Part shown: in pieces, positions 56,060 through 64,000 of the stretch | How the letters are laid out: each line of letters opens with the position of its first letter | Numbering within the stretch: position 1 is the first letter of the stretch | Assembly (NCBI GenBank): GCA_019671135.1 | Contig: JAHRHY010000001.1 | Location: 868,001-932,000 of the forward strand | DNA length: 64,000 nt | Source: Linnemannia hyalina | Lineage: Eukaryota; Mortierellomycota; Mortierellomycetes; Mortierellales; Mortierellaceae | Direction of reading: 5' to 3' | Made by a program: the position numbers and the translations under genes | The notes under the pieces: model-generated | Databases searched by the model: none | What the model saw: only the letters and a program-made list of their open reading frames with translations | What the model was told of the DNA's origin: nothing

Positions 56060-58134
56060 GTTGGGTGGGTAGTTGAAAGTGTAAAGTGGGAGTTAAGATA
56101 GTAGTGTCGAGACTTCTAGCGAGGATACGAGTATCTGGTGAATGCGACGTTTTGGGCAAAAGCGTGGGGGTGAAGCGTGTTGAGAGAGAGAGGTTCAATA
56201 AGGCCGAACGGAGTTGTGTAACTTCAGGAAGAGACAACTAAGAGGTGGGTTTTTCTAAATGAGTGAGGCGAATCAGTGATTGCTGGGTGGAAACAAGGCA
56301 TAAGAATGCTTGGGGTTGGGAAGGAGCGGGAGGAGGTTGTTTTTTTTCCTGTCAAGAGAAAAGAGAACGAAAAGGACGTTGTGTTGGGTGGGGATGGTGT
56401 GCTTTTGATGTGGACTGGTGTGTGGAGCGTTGTGGATGGTTTGGAGAAGAAGAGAAAAGGAGAGAGAGAAAAAACCCCGTCCTTTACAAAGGGTTGAGCC
56501 ACGGGAAAACAACGGTGGCTTAGTGATATAGGACCCCTTAATATTCATTTTCATGTCCTAGTTTCTGCACTCCCTAGCGAAATTACTCCAATGTGTCACC
56601 TCATTGTCTCAATGCATGATATGGTACGAGCCTCTGCATTTTCTATCTGACATCGACGCAAACATAAAGTAAGCTCATTGCATTCGAGAAGTCGCGTCAA
56701 ACTCGCAATCATGATTGACAACAAATGAAATACGCCCACTCACGATAGTAAATACAAAATGGGGCAACAACAACACCTAACAAGCAGGAGAGTCGTTTTT
56801 TTAAATGCTGCAGAGAATAGACGCTGCAGTATGAAAGGAAACCGGCGGCATTCGTTTGTGTTTTGGTGGCAAAATCACTCAGGAAAATCACACAAGTACC
56901 AGAAGCGCCGTTCCCCAATCTAACAGCATTTCAATTGCACCTTGGCCCATGTACATGCTGCGGTAAGGTTGGACTTTTAGTGCCTGAGTGATTTTATATG
57001 CGTTTATTGTGTCGTCCAAAGAATGTGCTTTACAAAAATCAAACACGTATTTGTATCCAAGGCTCACTTTTCTGTTGACTTGTTGTTTATTTTTATACCG
57101 AAAGGCGAGGGGAATACTTTCTTTTGTTGATGTTGATGCTGTTGTTGTGGTGGTGATGCCAAGCAAGCACACCAGCTCTTGTCAGAGCAACGAAAGGTTG
57201 GACATGAAAGGTGAGTCAAAGTGAACGAATTCTTCATTCTTCCATTCCCTTCGAAAACACGTTGCTGTAGACTGCGGCCTTCACTCTATCTACCCTCTTT
57301 CATTTCTATGGCCCTTTTTTATACCCTGAAGCCACTGACTGTCAACCAACGAGATGTCGATGCCATCCTCAACACCCAAATCGGTGATGGACGTAGTTTG
57401 CGTCCAGTCTTTGTCTTGACAGACTTCGGTTTTTTTTTGTCCCCATCCTCATCTCCCTCATCAGTTTTGTCCCTTGTCTGTTCCCAAGGTTGTCGACTCT
57501 CCTCTCCTTTCCCCTGCTTTTTTTTTTTTCAAATGAGAGCAGCAGCTAGCATATGGACTAAGAGGAAGACGATTGGACGAATTAGAGGAATCATAACCCA
57601 ACGCAATTAATTTGTGAACCGCAGCGGACGTTGTTTACTTTTGAGTACTGCATGAGTGGCAGTGGTGGTGGCAAAAAGAAAGGACCCCGAAATAAGGTAG
57701 CGGCGTGTCTGTGTTTGCACATTAGTTATTTCAGAGTCCGCACAAGCTTGTTGACAGACAAACGGAGAAAGGGGAAAAGGCAGAGGAGATGAAATGCCAG
57801 GGATGGAAAGAAACGACAGATGGTGTGTTTTCTGTGTGAGAGCAAAAAAGGACGTCCGTCTATGTATACCGCCTATTTCACTCTTTCCTATGCCGTTATT
57901 GATTTTTTTGCCACCTCCTCCGATCAAGGGCCTGTCTACAGTACTCACTTTGCTGGGGTCCTGCGGAGAAAAAAACATGTAGGGAACAAGCTGCAGGTAT
58001 AAAAGACCCCTCCCTTCATTCCGGCCTTCTTTTTTCTGCTTTTGTTTTCCACTCCTTCTCCACCTATCCACCTTTCCACCTTTCCACCTTCCGACCTATA
58101 CCCTTCCTCCCCCTATCCTCACACCCAATTCATA
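56060..58134. other. Intergenic, divergent eIF5 and Cys-rich gene promoters
   Basis: 2.1 kb. It has an eIF5 leader and purine-rich tracts near 56440-56475. The far end has TATAAAAG and a CT-rich leader for the gene at 58135. Frames at 56888-57172 (-) and 57221-57610 (+) show no domain or splice support. Confidence 0.55.
57998..58005 (+). promoter_or_regulatory. TATA box, Cys-rich GPI protein gene
   Basis: TATAAAAG, 137 bases above the ATG at 58135, followed by a CT-rich leader with a CCACCTATC-type repeat. Confidence 0.55.
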
Positions 58135-59340
58135 ATGCGCTCATTCACCAAAGTCACCTCGTTCGTCGCCGCCGTCGTCGCAGCCTTGGCTGTCTTGGCT
58201 CCTTCCACCGTCCAAGCTCAGGAGGGTGTCGCTTTCTACGACAAGAGAACTTTGGCTGCCAACCCCTTCAAGGTTTCTGGATACCAGCCTCTCATGATGC
58301 TGGCCGAGGGGCCTTACCCTTCTGCTGATACCGGTCTTGAAAAGAGAGCCATCGGGACCTGCGACCCTGGATACAATGTCTGCACGTAAGTCATGATATA
58401 TTACTACTACATATTCGAGCGGTGGTGTCAACCGCTACAATTATCTCGTGAATGAAATGACCTGATTTTTGATGACTTCTTTCGTATTTTGTTTCCCTCA
58501 ATGCCCTGTATCCTTCTTAGTGCCGCTGGAGGATACTGCTGCCAAACTGGATCACTCTGCTCTCCTACCTCTCGTCTCTGCTGCCCCACTACAGCTCCCT
58601 ATATCTGTGGTGGAACCGAGTGCTGCCTTGTAAGTCTACCCTTTCACAAACCCTCCCCTCCACCTTCTCTCACCAAGTTTCTGCAGGTTGTTGGTACCTT
58701 CTTTTTTGTCCAAGATGAACCAAACGCCGTCATGACACCCTGACTGACAAGCACGCATTGACCCCTCTAATATTTTTAGTACAAGAGCTGCAACGCCGCT
58801 GGAGGCTGCGGTTGCCCTCTCACCCAAACCTCGTGCGGCGACAGCTGCTGCTCCAACGGATGTGACAAGACCGGCCAGTTCTGTGCCTGCAAGGCCGATA
58901 CTCCCGTTGACTGTGGTGGTAGGCTCCTCCTTTCCTTCCTCACTTCCTTTCTTCTTCCATTCATACATTTATCCAAGCCATGTCATCCCTCCTTCTTTTC
59001 TTCTGCCTTCTACCTTCCCATCCTCCTTACCTTTCATTTTATCAGCCGCTGAAAAATAATCTTTTCATGTTTGCAACCACAATTGTCAAGGCGCAAACAA
59101 AGCAAACAACCTCGTTAACATAAACGATGCTGTTTCTCTTCTACATTAGGAATGTACTGCTGCTCCATCGGCATGTCGTGCAGTGCCGGAAGCAGATGCG
59201 CCGCCACGACCACTACCTCTGGCTTTGGAAACTTCCCTACCAACATTGGTGGATCTCTCAGTAGTGCTGGTTCTGTCAAGCAGGCTTCTGCTCCCTTTGC
59301 CGCCGCCATGGCTGCCGCTGCTATCGTCTTTGGCGCATAA
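58135..59340 (+). CDS. Secreted Cys-rich GPI-anchored protein
   Basis: Four exons, 58135-58385, 58521-58629, 58780-58918 and 59150-59340; 229 residues. A signal peptide (about 1-28) and a propeptide-like part with Lys-Arg sites at 37-38 and 70-71 precede a domain of about 18 cysteines: GYCCQ, RLCCP, CGGTECCL, GGCGCP, CGDSCCSNGC, FCAC, CGGMYCCS and CSAGSRC. The paired-Cys spacing recalls granulin-like or other small disulfide-rich folds. A Ser/Gly-rich tail and an Ala-rich hydrophobic end (AAAMAAAAIVFGA) suggest a GPI anchor. Surface location is likely; function is unknown. Each exon adds a Cys cluster, and all junctions are in frame. Confidence 0.85.
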
Positions 59341-59873
59341 TCTGGGTAACAAGGACAAAGTTGATTTTTTTTTCGTTCTTTGGCCTTCTTGGGATGAAAA
59401 AGAAACCCGGGTTTCGTTTATTTAGGAAGATTGTTTATAGTAGTTTATAAAAACAACGAGCCATTTTTTTTTTGAACGTCTTCATGTCTTCAAGCAGCAC
59501 GCTTTTCTTTTGGGGGGTGGGGGTGTTGCGCTTAATAGAGAGGAGAGTGAGAATGAATGGGAAATGTCATTTCTATGTTCGATAATGAATAAACCACAAG
59601 CCAACGAAAAGCATGCGCTATCGTTCAAACAGGCAGGTAAAAAAAAAAAAAAAAAGCACGAAGCAGTATTTTATGTGAAATTGTCGCCCAGCGACGTAAA
59701 GTTTTTTTTTTATTGTATGGAAAAGGACGGTATATCTTTGTATGTTCGCTTGCCGCAGGCAAGGAAAAGTGATAATAGTTGTACAGAAATTGTATGTAAT
59801 AAGGATGAGAGTTCCAGCTCAATGGCGAGGGAGTGCTTCAAGAAAAAAAAATCCTCGGAGTTAAGAGAGGAAT
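59341..59873. other. Convergent 3' region, Cys-rich gene and chitinase
   Basis: 533 bases between stops, with homopolymer A and T runs (59640-59654, 59701-59711). AATAAA is seen near 59587. No gene. Confidence 0.5.
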
Positions 59874-61619
59874 TTAGCACGCACCGCCATCCTTCCAGAC
59901 ACCCCAGGTGTTGCTGGCATCAGGGGTCTCGTTCTGGGTCCACCAGGAGTTGGTGAAGAGGTGGCCGGCATAGGTGACCTTGGTGGTGGTGGCGTAGGCG
60001 GTAGCGCTGTTCCAGGCGGCAACACCGCCGCAGATGCCGGAGGGAGTGGTGGTGACGGGACCCGAGGAGGTGGTGGTGGTAGTGGTGGTGATGGGGGCCT
60101 TGGTGGTGGTGGTGGCGGTGGCGGTAGGGGTAGGGACGGTGGTGACGACGGGGCAGTTGGAGGTGCAGTGGATGTTCTGGAGGACGTTGATCAACTCGTT
60201 GTTGTAATCGTACGACATATCCCAGAGCATGACTCCACGGACACCGGCGGTCTTGGCATAGTTGACCTTGATGGTCAAGGACTGGGGATCATCGTAGGAA
60301 ATGAAGGTGTTGGCACCAGTTCCGTACAACCAGGGGGTCTGGGTGGCATCGTCCCAGTAGCGGGTCCAGCCGGTGGTGGGGGTAGTGACGCCTCCGGTCA
60401 AGATGCTGCCACGGATCTCCTTCCACTTCCACATGCCAGAGTAGACTGATCCTTCGTTGCAGAAGAAGTTGATGTCGTTGCGGTCAGCTGGGCCACCCTT
60501 GGGGGTGACGTTGGTCTTGTTGACGTACATCGAGACGGGCTGAGTGTTCATGTTGACCGTGGTGGTGACCGAGCGACCGTAGAAGGCAGTGCCGACGACA
60601 ATCTTGGAGAGAGGGAAGCCACCGTCCTTCCAGGCATTAATACCCTGGGTGAACGAATACTGATCGGCCTTGCCGACGGGTCCGTTGTTGAAGGGGGCGT
60701 TGGGGCCTGTGGTAGCACTCCAGGAGCCCATGATATCGTAGGCCATGATGGAGACCCAGTCAAAGTAGGTGGCGAAGGCAGAGACATCAGCCAGAGGCTT
60801 GCCGTCGGTGCCATCGAAGGGCTGGACGCGGACAGCGGCGGTCAAGAGCTTGCGGTCGTTGGGGAACTCCAAGTCGAGCTGGGCACGGAGCTCGCGGAGG
60901 AGGACGAGGTAGTTGGCAGAGTCGTTGGGCGAGACGGTGTTGCAGATGGCACCGGGACGGCCGGGGTACTCCCAGTCGAGGTCGATACCGTGCATGTTCC
61001 AGCCATCGGGGGTGTCGGCGTAATCGGGGAGGGTGTTGTTGCGGACAAAGACCAAGGCGTTGTTGATGAAGGTCTTGCGGAGACCGGCATCGGCGGCAAT
61101 GGTCGAAAGGGTCTGAGAACCGGTCCAGCCTCCGATGGACATCAGAATTGGGACACCATACTCGTTACCGCGCTTGACGAGAGCCTTGATGTTGTTTCCA
61201 TCGTAGTAACGGTCAAAGAAGATGTCGGTGGCCAAGGCGTTGCGCTTGGCAGTGACACCGAAACCGCTATTGAAGAGAGGAGTGGGATGAAAATGTGTGC
61301 GTGTGTGTGGGTTAGAATTCGTATCTTGATTCGCTCATGGGAAATGGAAATGTGGTGTCCGAGCGCTCATTTGAGAAATGTCGATTGACAACGTTGGTAC
61401 AGGAGAGTACAAGAGTCGGAGTGTGCAGGATGGAGTGGGAGATACTTACTAGTTGATGTGGGTGTACTTGGTCATGTCGAGGGACGCGACTGGGACATCA
61501 CCCCATGGGACCCAGTATCCGAGGACGACGTTGGACTTGGCAGCGCGCTTGACTGGGGCGGGGGCAGCCGAGGCGACTGCGATGGCTGTGGCAGCCAAAG
61601 CGAGGAGTGAGATTCTCAT
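59874..61619 (-). CDS. Secreted GH18 chitinase with C-terminal CBM5/12
   Basis: Two exons, 61450-61619 and 59874-61266; 520 residues. A signal peptide (about 1-19) is followed by APAPVKR, a possible Kex2 site. The TIM-barrel has YWVPWGD, ILMSIGGWTGS and the catalytic GIDLDWEYPG (D152, D154, E156; the first Asp of the usual DxxDxDxE is His149). MAYDIMGSWS and GVMLWDMSYD follow. A Thr/Pro/Val-rich linker leads to a chitin-binding domain at about 470-520 with the W-W...ETP...W pattern. It cleaves chitin outside the cell, for wall remodelling or feeding. A TATA box candidate lies 145 bases upstream. Confidence 0.94.
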
Positions 61620-61756
61620 GATTGGGAGTGGGATTTAAGGAGGTATGGAGAAAGGAGGAGAGAGAGAAAGAGAGAGAGAGAGGAGAGGTTGAGAGAAGAA
61701 GATGAGGATGAGGATGAGGATGAAGAAAAAGAAGAATTTGGGGGAATGTTCGAACG

Positions 61757-61764
61757 CTTTTATA
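61757..61764 (-). promoter_or_regulatory. TATA box candidate, chitinase
   Basis: TATAAAAG read on the minus strand, about 140 bases above the ATG at 61619. Confidence 0.5.
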
Positions 61765-61890
61765 ATGTTTTTTTTGTCTTGGGTCCTTGATGTCGAGGAG
61801 AATGGGCGAGTAGGAGTTGTGAGCGTGAAAACGAAGGGGACGAGATTGGTTGTTCCTTTGGAACGAGAGGAAGTGACGAGGAATAGGTGA

Positions 61891-61912
61891 TGAATGAATG
61901 AATGAATGAATG
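61891..61912. repeat. (GAAT)n repeat
   Basis: Five units, the same tetramer as in the YOP1 leader, about 275 bases above the chitinase start. Confidence 0.85.
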
Positions 61913-63369
61913 AGAGAGTGAGTGAGTAGAAGGATGGATATTCTATTCAAGAGGAACATGCCTTCAGGGGCTATGGTTCACATATCGGGTATCGTATGGA
62001 TGGGAGAGGGCCAAGGAACGACCGATGTGGAATCGATTCAGAGCAAGATGGAATAGGCGGGCGTGGATGCTATTCAATGGAAGTCGCTGAGGAACCCATA
62101 CCACTCAGCTTAATAACAACCATCCATTCAATTCAAGTGTACTTTTACTTACTTTCTTTGCAATGTCTCCAATCAGCGTTTTTTATCGGATGGTTTCTTT
62201 TGTTGTTGTTGTTTGCCGATGACATGTATTGTCTTTTTTCCTTGTTGCATATTGCCGATTATCAGCACACAACACTCACGCAGCTAACCAAGCTCCCCTA
62301 GAATGGACAGGTTTCCGTGGGTAGACAACAGACAAGGTTTCGTTTTATCGCCAATGGAGGAGAGAGAGATGTCGATTGAAATGAGGTGTGAGTGGGCAGA
62401 GTAAAGTTGTGAGCAAAAGCAGGGTTTCGACAAGGACAGAGAGAGGACACAAAGCCCTTGATTATGCAGCCTTGATATCCCCTCGCCTCCTCACCCTTCT
62501 TTTTGATCGATTGATATCCAACAGGTCAATAGGGTCGAACCCACTGTATTTGTTGTCTGTTTATTTGTTTATTTTATTATCGGCTTTTCACATCGGTATT
62601 GAACAGGGAGACAAGAAATATGCCCATGTTAATGCTATATCATCACTTGCATGTATTTAATGTGAGCACTATGGGACATGGAGATGGAAAAGGGTAATGT
62701 GATCCTTTTTCCCGTGGGTCAAGTTTGCCAGCCAGCCCATGGCTCTCTTTCCCTCTTGGTTTTGTTTACTATACCGATTGGCGCTTTTTTCCTACCTTTT
62801 GTGCATTGTCACGCCCCATCCAATTCTCTTTTCTTTCTCCTTTTCCTTGACATTTTTAGTCCTTAACGCGTCCACAGCGACAACAACAGCAACACGAAGT
62901 ATGTAACAGGGTGTATATTTACTTGTTTTCCTTTGCCCCTCTGGCTCTGGGTAAGAGTAAGTCAACAAGACAACAGGCACACACGAACGAAGCTAACCCT
63001 AATCAGCGCATAATCTCGAAAGCTTGATTGTCGACGCATCATTTTGATTGGAAGAGGGGTTCTTTCGTTTTTTTTACCCCACGGGTTTGTGTGTTGTTTT
63101 TATTGCTTGCCCATGGGGCATTCGATTGTTTTGCTGTCCTCCTTCGTGCATACAGGACATGGGTTTGACCCTTTTTCACCAGACCCTGAACTCTCTCTTG
63201 TCTTATTCAGCAAAAGGAGCCACGAGCGCCATCCCTCCTCATCTCCTCTTTCTCAATCCCGCTGCACCTCTATGCTACCTCAGTCCTATCATCGGTCATC
63301 ATCATCCAACAGATATTTTATTTCTTTCCAGGTCATTGAAATCACTATGCATAATCGATAAAGTGAACC

Positions 63370-63462
63370 ATGGCGCCCCCACCTCCCAAGCTACTTGCTA
63401 AACTTCTTTGGGCGTGCGAAAAAGTTACCCGGCAGACTATCGATGGAGTCTTTTACGCCTAA
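63370..63462 (+). CDS. Short ORF of uncertain status
   Basis: Thirty codons, opening with a good context (ACC ATGG) and reading MAPPPPKLLAKLL, WACEKVTRQTIDG, FYA. Too short to be sure. It may be the first exon of a gene running past the right edge, an upstream ORF, or chance. I do not recognise it. Confidence 0.2.
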   Translation: MAPPPPKLLAKLLWACEKVTRQTIDGVFYA

Positions 63463-64000
63463 CAACCTAAAGTGGTCATACGACTTCTTTTCTATGATCG
63501 AAACAAACTCTACGACCATCTGAATAGGTAGTTCGCTTTGAGGTTCAGAAAGGCTGAGCCGAACCCACTTACCCTCACCTTGTCTGGGCCATTAAGTGGG
63601 CTATGGTTAAGTGTGCATTCGAGCCAAGTTTTTATCCTAGTCCAATGGAACAACTTTTCGCGATAGAAACGACACTAAAAAACTCACACACCACTTCATC
63701 GCCGTCTCCGTATCGGCTTTTTTTTTTGTTATCTGGCGTCGGATTTATCCTTTGCCCCTTCTTTGCCATCAACATTGCGCGCTTGGTCTCCTCTTCCCGC
63801 TCGTTCCTCTTCTTCTTCTCGGCCTAACGATCAAGATTATGCCGCCTTTCTCGCTATCATCGACTATCAGGGAGTTATCGCAAAACAAAAGGACCATTAT
63901 CAGTCCGTAAACAAATGCAAGTGCCTCCTCCTTGCGTTCACAATCCATTCTTCATCCTCTTTCTCCATTTTTTTTCTCATCATTATCGCCCATCAAAATT

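Larger units (their letters stand above)
61620..64000. other. Right-edge intergenic region
   Basis: 2.4 kb. It contains the chitinase leader (GA-rich on the plus strand, 61650-61735), a GAAT repeat at 61891-61912, and T/C-rich patches. A short ATG frame lies at 63370-63462. The CT-rich DNA near the right edge may be the leader of a gene outside the window. Confidence 0.5.

Noticed and set aside
59961..60449. Gly-rich 162-codon plus-strand frame
   Set aside because: Antisense of the chitinase Thr/Pro linker and barrel end.
1..64000. Mobile elements, terminal repeats or CRISPR arrays
   Set aside because: I saw no transposase or reverse-transcriptase motifs, no long terminal or inverted repeats, and only simple microsatellites.

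Overview
The window is nuclear DNA of a filamentous fungus. The gene set is fungal: ORMDL, Ppg1, eIF5, Yop1, a Kre9-like GPI wall protein and a GH18 chitinase with a chitin-binding tail. Genes are rich in short introns that mostly end in TAG, start codons are preceded by pyrimidine-rich leaders, and spliced protein-coding genes are well spaced. The style and protein sequences remind me of early-diverging Mucoromycota, most likely a Mortierella-like species. That placement is inference, not proof. I saw no prophage, plasmid, insertion sequence, CRISPR array, rRNA or tRNA gene.

Layout: 1-3059, a small unrecognised gene on the minus strand and leader DNA. 3060-8481, an ER Hsp40 (+) converging on a membrane-anchored M13 metallopeptidase (-). 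10457-15982, a Zrt3/GufA-type ZIP transporter (+) converging on a Ppg1-type phosphatase (-). 16615-31813, a run of six minus-strand genes: a cystatin-like protein, a membrane-anchored alginate-lyase-like protein, prolyl oligopeptidase, Yop1, an A20/AN1 zinc-finger protein and a secreted M13 metallopeptidase. 33277-38203, a DCAF4-like WD40 protein (-) divergent from a two-thioredoxin PDI ending in KDEL (+), then a Kre9-like GPI protein (-). 39047-47485, a small secreted Cys/Asp peptide gene (+), ORMDL (+), ribosomal protein uS8 (-), omega-amidase Nit2 (+) and glucosamine-6-phosphate deaminase (-). 49872-56059, an unrecognised Ser-rich protein (+), a SET/MYND protein (+) and eIF5 (-). 58135-61619, a Cys-rich GPI protein (+) and a chitinase (-). 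The last 2.4 kb has no confident gene.

Several genes share themes although they form no operon. ER folding and membrane shape: Hsp40, PDI, Yop1, ORMDL. Peptide breakdown: two M13 enzymes and prolyl oligopeptidase, with a possible inhibitor-fold protein. Chitin and amino-sugar turnover: chitinase and GlcN6P deaminase. The most unusual item is the 103-residue precursor at 39047-39358. It carries a signal-like helix, a Lys-Arg site and a C-terminal peptide in which Cys-Cys pairs recur every five residues between acidic triplets; I know no family like it.

Exon boundaries were worked out by hand from reading frame, GT/GC...AG sites and family conservation. All gene models given with confidence above 0.8 close in frame from ATG to stop.
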